Of a DNA stretch of 49,487 nucleotides, positions 1-7,874 are shown piece after piece. Origin of the DNA: an uncultured Prevotella sp. (GTDB taxonomy: Bacteria; Bacteroidota; Bacteroidia; Bacteroidales; Bacteroidaceae); assembly GCA_947174835.1 (NCBI GenBank), contig CAMWKM010000003.1:1-49487 (forward strand). The letters are read 5' to 3'. Below the pieces are notes generated by a model. The model was given only the letters and a program-made list of their open reading frames with translations, did not search any database and was not told the origin of the DNA. Both the position numbers and the translations under genes were made by a program. The number at the start of each line of letters is the position of its first letter. Within the stretch, counting starts at the first letter, position 1.

Positions 1-146
1 CGAAAAAAACGATAGGAGTAAGCCGACAAACAATCTTTGCAATCAAAAACAACAAGTTTGTTCCAAGCACAGAATTGGCATTAAAACTTTCTGCCTTTTT
101 CGGAAAGACAGTGAATGAACTATTTTGGCTAACAGAACAGAGCTAA
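1..146 (+). CDS. XRE-family helix-turn-helix regulator, C-terminal fragment
   Basis: The reading frame is open from the left edge and stops with TAA at 144-146, giving 47 visible residues; the start lies outside the window. It reads GVSRQTIFAIKNNKFVPS followed by ELALKLSAFFGKTVNELF. This is the recognition helix and following helices of the short Cro/CI-type regulators (YozG-like, about 65-70 residues) that are usually autonomous DNA-binding proteins. Only the second half is visible, so a partner or target cannot be inferred. A strong hairpin follows the stop. The family call is fairly sure; the role is unknown. Confidence 0.8.
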   Translation, partial: KKTIGVSRQTIFAIKNNKFVPSTELALKLSAFFGKTVNELFWLTEQS

Positions 147-163
147 CTATTTCATTTCTTTAT

Positions 164-201
164 CATAGATAGGACAGCCTACGAATGCTGTCCTATCTAT
201 G
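164..201. terminator. Bidirectional hairpin terminator
   Basis: A perfect 15-bp stem (164-178 with 187-201) encloses an 8-nt loop, between the XRE fragment on the plus strand and the end of the BspA-like gene on the minus strand. A T-rich stretch lies on the 5' side, so it could serve both convergent transcripts. Confidence 0.7.
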
Positions 202-232
202 TTCTTGACAGACGAAGGTAGGCTGATATGCT

Positions 233-1684
233 TTAAGCTTTTGCAGTTCTGAAATGCATACCTGCGATCGTCTCAATGTCTTCATAGAGGTTAACAGCAG
301 ACAAACGACAGCATCCTGAGAAAGTGCCATAGGCGATAGTATTCACTGGAGCAAGAATCTGTGCTACAGCAAGATTCGCACAACCACTAAAAGCATAGAT
401 CCCTATTGACTGTACTGAGCTTGGTATGATCACTTCACACAAAGCATTACAGCCATTGCAAGCAAAAGAACCGATGGTTCTGACTGTCTCTGGAATATAA
501 AGGACAAGGTTAGAATACCTGCCCGTAAAAGCATTGTCTTCTATCCTCTCAATTCCTTCGGGAATAATCGTTGTACGACAGCCCAACAGAAGAGTTTTAC
601 CGTCCCTGCTCAATATAGCATTTGATCCCTCCGGAGTTATATAAACCGGATTATCAGATGCGACATGAATAGCATCAATCTCATTACAACCTTCAAAAGC
701 ATTACCTGAAATCTTTACAACTGAACGTGGAATGTCAAGTGAGTGAATAACTGTACCACTAAAGCAATAGCTGTCAATAATACAGATGTCATTACTTATA
801 GTGGTTGTCCTACAAGTTGCAATCAATGCCGAGTCTGATTTCCTGACGATACCATTACAGTTTGAGCGTGAATCATATATTGGGTTAGCACTGTCTACCA
901 CTACGGACGTAAGATTATTACAAGCCCTAAATATATTACCTTCACTTATTTTTGCAACATTCTTAGGAATCACGATTGAAGTAAGCGAATTACAGCCAAC
1001 AAAGACCTCTGACCCGATGGCAATAAGCGATTCAGGAAGACTTATAGACTTAAGACTACTACATCCGAAGAATGCATCATTACCTATTCGTTCTACACCT
1101 TCAGGAACAACCAATTGCTCTATCATGTTGCAATGATAGAATGCATTGTTACCTATAGACTTCACGGATGAAGGTATCTTTGTTGAAGAACACGCCACCA
1201 ATAGCTCATCGTTGTCAGAATCAATGATGGCATTTGAGTTTTCACGTGAATCATAGGATTCATTCTCTGCATCTACCACAACAGATACAAGATTATAGCA
1301 ACTGCCAAAGAGCTCTTCACCAAAGTCCTCTACCGAAGCAGGGAAAGATATTGACTTCAAATTTGTACAGCAGTCAAAGGCATAGTGGCCGATTTGCTCA
1401 ATTCCTTCATCTATCACAACTGACTGAACCTCTGTAACATCTTTAAAAGCCTTGCTTCCAATTTGCTTTGCAAAATAGGTGTTACCATCATGCGTAACAG
1501 ATGCAGGAATATGAAGTGGCTGTGAATAGTCTACCTCTGGAATTGCCTGATAACTTGTCAATGAAAGTGAACTATTATCTTTCATTATTGTATATGTAAA
1601 CCCATTCTCACAGAATGACCCGTCAGCAAATGCCTGGATAGCGACTGTCAGCCAAAGGAAAAAGAAAATTGCCTTTTTGTACAT
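233..1684 (-). CDS. BspA-type leucine-rich repeat surface protein
   Basis: A 483-residue protein with a Sec signal peptide (about residues 1-20, hydrophobic core FFFLWLTVAIQAFA). The rest is built of LRR_5 / Treponema pallidum-type repeats. The recurring units read like IPSSVKSIGNNAFYHC and VPEGVERIGNDAFFGC, about 23 residues each, separated by blocks of the form VDSANPIYDSRSN. In BspA proteins of oral Bacteroidetes such repeats mediate binding to host matrix proteins or other bacteria; that role is inferred here. The protein ends shortly after a repeat (EDIETIAGMHF) with no visible type IX C-terminal domain or lipobox, so its anchoring is unclear. It is monocistronic, with its own TACATTTG promoter upstream. 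Confidence 0.85.
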   Translation of the reverse strand: MYKKAIFFFLWLTVAIQAFADGSFCENGFTYTIMKDNSSLSLTSYQAIPEVDYSQPLHIPASVTHDGNTYFAKQIGSKAFKDVTEVQSVVIDEGIEQIGHYAFDCCTNLKSISFPASVEDFGEELFGSCYNLVSVVVDAENESYDSRENSNAIIDSDNDELLVACSSTKIPSSVKSIGNNAFYHCNMIEQLVVPEGVERIGNDAFFGCSSLKSISLPESLIAIGSEVFVGCNSLTSIVIPKNVAKISEGNIFRACNNLTSVVVDSANPIYDSRSNCNGIVRKSDSALIATCRTTTISNDICIIDSYCFSGTVIHSLDIPRSVVKISGNAFEGCNEIDAIHVASDNPVYITPEGSNAILSRDGKTLLLGCRTTIIPEGIERIEDNAFTGRYSNLVLYIPETVRTIGSFACNGCNALCEVIIPSSVQSIGIYAFSGCANLAVAQILAPVNTIAYGTFSGCCRLSAVNLYEDIETIAGMHFRTAKA

Positions 1685-1724
1685 ACCATATTAGTATTAT
1701 GTTATTAGGGTGATACAGACATTG

Positions 1725-1754
1725 CAAATGTAATACTTTTTCTTTCAAATTCAA
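1725..1754 (-). promoter_or_regulatory. Bacteroidetes promoter of the BspA-like gene
   Basis: On the minus strand there is a TACATTTG -7 element (1725-1732) and a TTG -33 element (1752-1754) with 19 bp between them, about 40 bp upstream of the start codon. Confidence 0.6.
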
Positions 1755-1840
1755 TCAAGTGACCAGCAGAAGAATACATTTTTATATATTTTTAACCGTA
1801 ACAAGACTCGTCTCGGTATGGCAGTTTCAGAAACTTTGGC

Positions 1841-1848
1841 TATCTTTG
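1841..1848 (+). promoter_or_regulatory. -7 promoter element of the DUF59 gene
   Basis: TATCTTTG followed by C matches the Bacteroidetes -7 consensus TAnnTTTG. It lies inside the longest possible ORF (ATG at 1818) but upstream of the ATG at 1872, which shows that 1872 is the real start. Confidence 0.65.
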
Positions 1849-1871
1849 CCAACAAATTAAACGTAAGAAGA

Positions 1872-2192
1872 ATGACACAAACTGAAAAAACACAGACAGA
1901 AGAACGCATCGTCGATGTGCTGAAAACGGTCTACGACCCAGAAATACCTGTTAATATATACGATTTGGGAATGATCTATAAGATTGACGTGCAGGACGAT
2001 CAGACAGTCGATCTGGACATGACCTTTACTGCTCCCAACTGTCCTGCCGCCGACTTTATATTGGAAGATGTGCGCACAAAAGTAGAGAGTGTTGAAGGCA
2101 TTAAATCTGCCAATGTCAACCTTGTCTTCGAACCAGCATGGGATCAGTCTATGATGACAGAAGAAGCAAGAGTTGAACTGGGTTTTGATTGA
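1872..2192 (+). CDS. DUF59/MIP18-family Fe-S cluster assembly protein (SufT-like)
   Basis: A 106-residue DUF59 protein. Such proteins (SufT, the MIP18/FAM96 family) help mature or transfer Fe-S clusters in the cytoplasm. Visible marks are DPEIPVNIYDLGMIY near the N-terminus and the TAPNCPAADFI segment with the conserved cysteine, then a typical C-terminal LVFEPAWDQSMM motif and an acidic ELGFD end. The start at 1872 (MTQTEKTQ) is preferred over an upstream ATG at 1818 because a TATCTTTG promoter element sits between the two. The stop is 17 bp before lpxH, so the two are probably co-transcribed. Confidence 0.88.
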   Translation: MTQTEKTQTEERIVDVLKTVYDPEIPVNIYDLGMIYKIDVQDDQTVDLDMTFTAPNCPAADFILEDVRTKVESVEGIKSANVNLVFEPAWDQSMMTEEARVELGFD

Positions 2193-2209
2193 ACTAAAGA
2201 CAAAGAGAT

Positions 2210-2974
2210 GTGAAGAATATATATTTCTTATCAGATGCCCATCTTGGTTCGTGGGCCATTGACCACAGACGGATGCAAGAACGTCGGTTAGTACGTTTCC
2301 TCGATAACATCAAGGAAAAGGCTGCTGCCGTCTATCTGTTGGGGGATATGTTCGATTTCTGGTACGAATACAAATATGTGGTGCCACGCGGCTATACCCG
2401 TTTCCTTGGTAAATTGTCGGAGTTGACGGACATGGGCGTTGAAGTGCACTACTTCACCGGTAATCACGACATCTGGGCCTACGACTATTTGGAACGCGAA
2501 TGCGGTGTCATTCTTCACAAGAAGCCTCAGACCGTTGAACTCTACGGCAAAGTATTCTATCTGGCTCACGGTGACGGTTTGGGCGATCCCGACAAGAAGT
2601 TCAAACTTATCAAGAGCATCTTTCATAACCCCATCTGCCAATGGGCATTCTCCACCCTCCATCCCCGCTGGGGTATGTGGTTCGGCCACACTTGGGCCAA
2701 ACACTCCCGCATGAAACGTCCCGGTGGTGAAGAACCGCCTTATATGGGTGAAGATCGCGAACATCTGATTCTCTACACGAAGAAGTATATCCAACATCAC
2801 TCCAATATTGATTACTTCATCTACGGCCATCGGCATATCGAAGTAGACCTCCAATTGACGAAAAAAGCCCGCGTCATCATTCTCGGTGACTGGATCAGCC
2901 ACTTTTCTTATATTGTCTACGACGGTGAGCATCTCTTCATGCAACAATACATTGAGGGCGAAAGCCAAGTGTAG
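2210..2974 (+). CDS. lpxH: UDP-2,3-diacylglucosamine diphosphatase (LpxH-type metallophosphoesterase)
   Basis: A 254-residue calcineurin-like phosphoesterase. LpxH hydrolyses UDP-2,3-diacylglucosamine to lipid X, the fourth step of lipid A synthesis, on the inner face of the cytoplasmic membrane. The metal-binding motifs are all present and in order: SDAHLG (D-x-H), LLGDMFDFW (GD), FTGNHD, AHGDGLG and YGHRH near residue 205. Length matches the Bacteroidetes LpxH type. The start is a GTG at 2210 giving MKNIYFLSDAHLG; an ATG two bases upstream is followed at once by TGA and is not used. The gene ends before a strong terminator shared with ackA. Some related Bacteroidetes proteins are annotated only as UDP-2,3-diacylglucosamine hydrolase. 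Confidence 0.88.
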   Translation: MKNIYFLSDAHLGSWAIDHRRMQERRLVRFLDNIKEKAAAVYLLGDMFDFWYEYKYVVPRGYTRFLGKLSELTDMGVEVHYFTGNHDIWAYDYLERECGVILHKKPQTVELYGKVFYLAHGDGLGDPDKKFKLIKSIFHNPICQWAFSTLHPRWGMWFGHTWAKHSRMKRPGGEEPPYMGEDREHLILYTKKYIQHHSNIDYFIYGHRHIEVDLQLTKKARVIILGDWISHFSYIVYDGEHLFMQQYIEGESQV

Positions 2975-2990
2975 ACAAACCTAAAAACAC

Positions 2991-3026
2991 AATGCTCCCC
3001 CGCTCATACATCAGCGGGGGAGCATT
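2991..3026. terminator. Bidirectional terminator between lpxH and ackA
   Basis: A perfect 14-bp GC-rich stem (2991-3004 with 3013-3026) encloses an 8-nt loop between two convergent genes. Confidence 0.8.
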
Positions 3027-3051
3027 CATTCTCTGTGCACAATAGTGCTGT

Positions 3052-4242
3052 TTACAGCAAGTTCATCGTGTCGGTGGCAATCATCAGTTCCTCATCGGTA
3101 GGAATGACGACAACCTTCACCTTTGAATCATCGGCCGAGATAATGGCCTCTTCACCGCGAACACTGTTCTTCTGTTCATCAAACTTGACACCGATAAATT
3201 CCAAACCCTTGCACACCTCTGAGCGCATACTCACCTGATTCTCGCCAACACCGGCAGTGAAGACAATGACATCAACACCACCCATAGCAGCTGCGTATGC
3301 ACCAATATATTTCTTGATACGATAGAAATACATATCCTGAGCCAACTTGGCACGAGCTTCACCTGCCTTGGCAGCATTCTCCACGTCGCGCATATCACTC
3401 GAACCACCGGTAATGCCAGCCACACCACTCTTCTTGTTAAGCAGATTCGACATACCATCTGCATCCAAACCAAGTTTCTTCTCAATAAAGGTTACTGCAC
3501 CGCCATCAATGTCACCCGAACGGGTACCCATGACGAGACCCTCCAGTGGAGTAAGACCCATTGAGGTGTCTACACACTTGCCATCAACGACAGCAGCCAA
3601 TGAACCACCATTGCCTATGTGACAGGTAATCATCTTCGTACCCTCAGCCTTCATTCCCAAAAACTCCAAAGCGCGAGCCGACACATAGCGGTGAGAGGTA
3701 CCGTGGAAACCATAGCGACGCACACCATATTGCTCATATAGTTCGTAGGGAATGGCATACATATAGGCCTTAGCGGGCATGGTCTGATGGAAGGCTGTGT
3801 CAAATACACCCACCTGAGGTAGACCAGGTATCAGTTCTTTCACTGCATTCACACCTTTCAGGTTGGCAGGATTGTGAAGTGGAGCCAAATCAGAACAGGC
3901 ATCAAAAGCATCGAGCACCTCGTCAGTGAGCAACACACTCTTATTAAACTTCTCGCCGCCATGCACCATACGGTGTCCAACAGCATCAATCTCTTTCAAA
4001 TCTTTGATAACACCTATCTCAGGATCTGTCAACAGAGAGAAGATGAATTCCACACCTTCGGTATGCTCGGGAATATCGTGCATTATCTGCTTTTTCTCAC
4101 CATTGGCCAACTTTACCTTGACGAAGGCACCATCCAAACCCACCCGTTCGGCACCACCACTGGTCATCACACTCTTATCGTCCATATTGTACAATGCGTA
4201 CTTGATAGAGGACGAACCACAATTCAATACTAATATTTTCAT
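3052..4242 (-). CDS. ackA: Acetate kinase
   Basis: A 396-residue acetate kinase, the usual family length. It transfers phosphate from acetyl phosphate to ADP, yielding acetate and ATP. The sequence starts MKILVLNCGSSSIKYAL (phosphate-binding motif 1), has the second signature HGTSHRYVS and the nucleotide-binding HIGNGGSLAAV. The C-terminal part contains DVIVFTAGVGEN. It lies 6 bp downstream of pta in the same direction, forming the classical acetate overflow operon, expected in a fermenting anaerobe. Confidence 0.97.
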   Translation of the reverse strand: MKILVLNCGSSSIKYALYNMDDKSVMTSGGAERVGLDGAFVKVKLANGEKKQIMHDIPEHTEGVEFIFSLLTDPEIGVIKDLKEIDAVGHRMVHGGEKFNKSVLLTDEVLDAFDACSDLAPLHNPANLKGVNAVKELIPGLPQVGVFDTAFHQTMPAKAYMYAIPYELYEQYGVRRYGFHGTSHRYVSARALEFLGMKAEGTKMITCHIGNGGSLAAVVDGKCVDTSMGLTPLEGLVMGTRSGDIDGGAVTFIEKKLGLDADGMSNLLNKKSGVAGITGGSSDMRDVENAAKAGEARAKLAQDMYFYRIKKYIGAYAAAMGGVDVIVFTAGVGENQVSMRSEVCKGLEFIGVKFDEQKNSVRGEEAIISADDSKVKVVVIPTDEELMIATDTMNLL

Positions 4243-4248
4243 CTTATC

Positions 4249-5265
4249 TTATTTACTTTTTTTAGCGTCCATTGCCTGACAGGCGGTAATGGCAACGAGG
4301 TAGTAGATATCTTCAACCGAGCAACCGCGAGAAAGGTCGTTCACAGGACGGGCAATACCTTGCAGAATGGGGCCAACAGCAATAGCACCAGCCAAACGCT
4401 GCACCAGTTTATAAGCAATATTACCCACTTCCAAACATGGCATCACCAGCACGTTGGCCTTGCCGGCAATCTCTGAACCGGGAGCTTTCTTCGAACCTAC
4501 TGAGGGCACCAAGGCGGCATCGGCCTGCAATTCACCGTCGACCTTCAAATCAGGATCAAGTTGCTTGGCCAAACGTGTTGCCTCAACAACCTTGTCGACC
4601 ACTTCATGAGAGGCTGAACCTTTGGTTGAAAAACTCAGCATAGCAACACGGGGATCTTGGAAGCCAGCTACCGAGCGGGCGGTCTGAGCCGTACATACAG
4701 CAATTTGTGAAAGCTGATCGGCATCAGGCATTGGGGTTACTGCCACATCACCGAATACGAGCACACCATTCTCACCGTATTCCGGCTTGTCGGTAATCAT
4801 CAGCATTGCACCACTGACACAGGTGATACCTGGGGCACATTTGATGATCTGCAGAGCCGGACGAAGAGTCTCACCAGTGGTAGACAGAGCACCGGAAATC
4901 TGGCCGTCAGCCCCCTCGGTCTTGATAATCATACAGCCCAGATAGAGTGGATCCTTCACCAACTCACGAGCTTTCTCAATAGTCATGCCTTTCTTTTCGC
5001 GCAATTTCTGCAACAACTGAGCCAGTTCCTCACTTTTCTCATAGTTTAGCGGGTCAATGAGCGTGGCCTTGTCGATATGAGTAAGTCCCTTCTCTTTAGC
5101 CAGTGCATACACCTTTTCAGGGTTACCAATCAGAATCAGGTCGGCAATATCGTCGGCCAACACGCGGTCGGCGGCACAGAGAGTGCGTTCCTCTTCTGCT
5201 TCAGGAAGCACGATGCGTTGCTTGTTGCTCTTGGCACGCGCAATGATTTGTTCAATTAATCCCAT
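4249..5265 (-). CDS. pta: Phosphate acetyltransferase
   Basis: A 338-residue phosphotransacetylase of the short form (no N-terminal regulatory domain). It converts acetyl-CoA and phosphate to acetyl phosphate and CoA. Typical segments are IVLPEAEEERTLCAADRVL at the N-terminus and MLSFSTKGSASH, and the C-terminal VGPILQGIARPVNDLSRG. It is the first gene of the pta-ackA operon. A TACTTTTG promoter element lies about 45 bp upstream. Confidence 0.97.
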   Translation of the reverse strand: MGLIEQIIARAKSNKQRIVLPEAEEERTLCAADRVLADDIADLILIGNPEKVYALAKEKGLTHIDKATLIDPLNYEKSEELAQLLQKLREKKGMTIEKARELVKDPLYLGCMIIKTEGADGQISGALSTTGETLRPALQIIKCAPGITCVSGAMLMITDKPEYGENGVLVFGDVAVTPMPDADQLSQIAVCTAQTARSVAGFQDPRVAMLSFSTKGSASHEVVDKVVEATRLAKQLDPDLKVDGELQADAALVPSVGSKKAPGSEIAGKANVLVMPCLEVGNIAYKLVQRLAGAIAVGPILQGIARPVNDLSRGCSVEDIYYLVAITACQAMDAKKSK

Positions 5266-5307
5266 AGAATGTTTTTGATATAATGTTTAGTAAATAATTT
5301 ATGTTTG

Positions 5308-5315
5308 CAAAAGTA
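5308..5315 (-). promoter_or_regulatory. -7 promoter element of pta-ackA
   Basis: TACTTTTG followed by C on the minus strand fits TAnnTTTG, in the 147-bp gap between divergent pta and the M6 peptidase gene. Confidence 0.6.
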
Positions 5316-5378
5316 CAAAAAAATATCGGAAACCCAGCGTTAAAGGAGGATAAATTTTTCCATCTTAAATAAAATGAT

Positions 5379-5386
5379 TAACTTTG
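5379..5386 (+). promoter_or_regulatory. -7 promoter element of the M6 peptidase gene
   Basis: TAACTTTG followed by C lies 27 bp before the start codon, matching the Bacteroidetes -7 consensus. Confidence 0.6.
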
Positions 5387-5412
5387 CAATCCTAAAGAAA
5401 TATATATCATAA

Positions 5413-7074
5413 ATGAAAAGACTTATATTTACCATACTACTGACAATCACAGGTCTATTGGCCAATGCCATTCCTGCTAAACCGGACTGGCAAACGCTCA
5501 CTCTAAGCGACGGAACGGAGGTCAGAGCCCAACTGGTCGGTGATGAGCATTTACACTACTGGCTAACGGAAGATGGAAGACGAGTGACCATGAAGGGCGA
5601 GCCTCTTACGGAAGTTGACATGAACCGTATGCAAATAAGAGCCGCCAGTCGACGCACTGGTCAAGAAAGCCTTTGCAACTCACGAATGGCGGTCAGTATG
5701 GATGAACGTACCTCGTACACAGGCCAGAAACATGGTTTGGTCATTCTGGTACAATTCGCCGACGTAAAGTTCAGAACGACCAATACCCCTACAAAATTCA
5801 ATCTCATTTTGAACGGTGAGAACTATAGCTCTGCCGAAGGTTTTGTTGGCAGCGTGGCCGACTACTTTAAAGCCCAAAGCGATGGACAATTTGAAATTGT
5901 TTTCGATATGGTCGGTCCCTATACTATGCCACAGAACCAAAAGTACTATGGAGAAAACGATGCGGATGGATATGACGTAAGACCCCATGAAATGATTGTA
6001 GAAGCCTGCCGTCAGGCTGATGCAGAAATAAATTTTGCCGACTATGACTGGGATGGCGACGGTGAAGCCGATCAGGTTTATATCATATATGCGGGCAAGG
6101 GCGAAGCCGACGGAGGAGTTAATGTCGCCAATACGATATGGCCTCACATGTGGACACTTCACGATGCAGGTACCACGCTGAGGCTTGACAACACGATCAT
6201 CAATACTTATGCTTGCAGCAATGAGGTTGATGCCGGTAACCGCATCGAAGGCATTGGCACTATCTGTCATGAGTTCAGCCACTGCTTGGGCTATCCCGAC
6301 CTTTATGATACTATTGGAAACAACTTCAGTATGGGCAGTTACGACCTAATGAGCGGTGGCAACTACAACGGCAACTCGTTTGTCCCTGCTGGCTATTCCG
6401 CCTACGAGAAATGGATGGCAGGATGGATCGACCTGACAGAACTGTCGACCCAGAGCGTCAGCATCACCGACCTGAGACCCGTCAGCGAAGGTGGTAAGGG
6501 TTACATCATCTACAATGATGCCCATCATGACGAATATTTCATCATAGAGAACCGCCAACAGACAAATTGGGACAAATGTCTGCCAGGTCATGGACTGATG
6601 GTAACTCAAGTGGACTTCGACAAAGATATCTGGCTGTGGAATATTCCCAATGGCTTTGTGACTCTCAACGAATCGAAGGATGAGAAAAGCCCTTACTATG
6701 GCTATCCTGTCAACGACCACCTGAGACTGACCATTATTCATGCCGACAACAAGGCAAACGCCTACAACGAAAGCAATGATCTCTTTCCGTATGGAATGAA
6801 GGACAGTCTGACAGCCTACTCCACCCCATCAATCAAGTTCTACAACGATAACCTACAAGGTACTAAATACCTGCCTGGCGCATTGCATCATATCGCTGAG
6901 AATGCCAATGGCACGATGCGTTTCAACTATGTGGCAAATAACAGTACCAGCAGCATCAGTGCAGTGAAAGGCATCCAGCATCAACTCCCATTCTATGACC
7001 TTCAAGGCCGTCGCATTCAGCCGTTCCGTAAAGGACTATATATCCACAACCGACGGAAATACAACATTTACTAA
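5413..7074 (+). CDS. Secreted M6-family metallopeptidase
   Basis: A 553-residue protein with a signal peptide (about residues 1-20, LIFTILLTITGLLANA). The zinc site HEFSHCLGYPDLYD places His286, Glu287 and His290 in the HExxHxxGxxD motif of M6 (immune inhibitor A-like) peptidases, followed by the Met-turn-like region SMGSYDLMSGG. An acidic DYDWDGDGEADQ stretch upstream looks like a calcium-binding loop. The last 30 residues (FYDLQGRRIQP then KGLYIHNRRK) resemble the tail end of type IX secretion C-terminal domains but are much shorter than the usual 70-80 residues. The likely role is extracellular or surface protein degradation; the substrate is unknown. The nitroreductase gene follows after 21 bp. 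Confidence 0.9.
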   Translation: MKRLIFTILLTITGLLANAIPAKPDWQTLTLSDGTEVRAQLVGDEHLHYWLTEDGRRVTMKGEPLTEVDMNRMQIRAASRRTGQESLCNSRMAVSMDERTSYTGQKHGLVILVQFADVKFRTTNTPTKFNLILNGENYSSAEGFVGSVADYFKAQSDGQFEIVFDMVGPYTMPQNQKYYGENDADGYDVRPHEMIVEACRQADAEINFADYDWDGDGEADQVYIIYAGKGEADGGVNVANTIWPHMWTLHDAGTTLRLDNTIINTYACSNEVDAGNRIEGIGTICHEFSHCLGYPDLYDTIGNNFSMGSYDLMSGGNYNGNSFVPAGYSAYEKWMAGWIDLTELSTQSVSITDLRPVSEGGKGYIIYNDAHHDEYFIIENRQQTNWDKCLPGHGLMVTQVDFDKDIWLWNIPNGFVTLNESKDEKSPYYGYPVNDHLRLTIIHADNKANAYNESNDLFPYGMKDSLTAYSTPSIKFYNDNLQGTKYLPGALHHIAENANGTMRFNYVANNSTSSISAVKGIQHQLPFYDLQGRRIQPFRKGLYIHNRRKYNIY

Positions 7075-7095
7075 CTATTATATTTCACAATTAGC

Positions 7096-7836
7096 ATGAA
7101 GAATTTATTAACCCGAACCACTATCCGAAAATATGCTGACCGAGAAGTCAGCAATGAATTGCTAAACCGATTACTTAACGAAGCGGCACGCACCCAGACC
7201 ATGGGCAACCTACAACTCTACAGCGTTGTCATCACCCGTTCCAATGAGATGAAACAACGACTTGCACCAGCCCATTTCAATCAACCGATGGTAACTCAGG
7301 CTCCTGTAGTGCTAACCATCTGTGCAGACTTTAACCGCACCAGCCAATGGGCTCGCTGTCGAAAGGCCGAACCTGGCTACGACAATTTTCTCTCTTATCA
7401 AAATGCAGTTACCGATGCCCTACTCTACACACAAACACTTTGCAACCTGATGGACGAGGAAGGACTGGGATACTGCTACTTAGGTACTACAGTTTATCAG
7501 CCCCAGTCAATCATTGATACGCTACAACTGCCACGATTGGTAATGCCCGTTGCCACGCTCACCGTGGGCTGGCCTGCCGAAAAGCCTTCCCTCTCTGACC
7601 GGCTACCCCTGAAAAGTTTCGTTCATAACGAAACATACAAGGATTACACACCATCAGATATCGACACCTATTATAATTATAAAGAACAATTGGAAGAGAA
7701 CCAACACTTCGTGGAGATCAATCACAAAGAGACACTTGCCCAAATCTTCACCGACATCCGTTATACCAAACACGACAATGAGGTTATGTCGGAGACGTTC
7801 CTTGAGACATTAAAAAAGCAGGGATTCCTTAATTAA
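7096..7836 (+). CDS. Nitroreductase-family NAD(P)H:FMN oxidoreductase
   Basis: A 246-residue flavoprotein of the nitroreductase fold, most like NfsA/FRP-type NADPH-dependent oxidoreductases. The N-terminus TTIRKYADREVS carries the R-x-Y/F FMN-phosphate motif of the family, the middle has DALLYTQTLCNLMDEEGLGYCYLG, and VATLTVGWPAEKPSLSDRLP is the typical C-terminal signature. It is expected to reduce quinones, nitro compounds or flavin in the cytoplasm. The last seven codons and the stop codon lie inside a 40-bp perfect palindrome that also acts as terminator. Confidence 0.88.
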   Translation: MKNLLTRTTIRKYADREVSNELLNRLLNEAARTQTMGNLQLYSVVITRSNEMKQRLAPAHFNQPMVTQAPVVLTICADFNRTSQWARCRKAEPGYDNFLSYQNAVTDALLYTQTLCNLMDEEGLGYCYLGTTVYQPQSIIDTLQLPRLVMPVATLTVGWPAEKPSLSDRLPLKSFVHNETYKDYTPSDIDTYYNYKEQLEENQHFVEINHKETLAQIFTDIRYTKHDNEVMSETFLETLKKQGFLN

Positions 7837-7852
7837 GGAATCCCTGCTTTTT
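7813..7852. terminator. 40-bp palindromic bidirectional terminator overlapping a stop codon
   Basis: A perfect palindrome with 20-nt arms centred at 7832/7833, flanked by A-run and T-run sides. It covers the end of the nitroreductase coding sequence including TAA at 7834-7836 and precedes the convergent MFS gene end at 7875, so it can end both transcripts. Confidence 0.85.
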
Positions 7853-7874
7853 GTTTTTATTATTTCATATTACT

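Noticed and set aside
2288..2968. A 226-codon minus-strand ORF
   Set aside because: It is antisense to lpxH, whose motifs are all intact; the frame has no recognisable motif.
5680..6282. A 200-codon minus-strand ORF
   Set aside because: It is antisense to the M6 peptidase gene and has no supporting motif or promoter.
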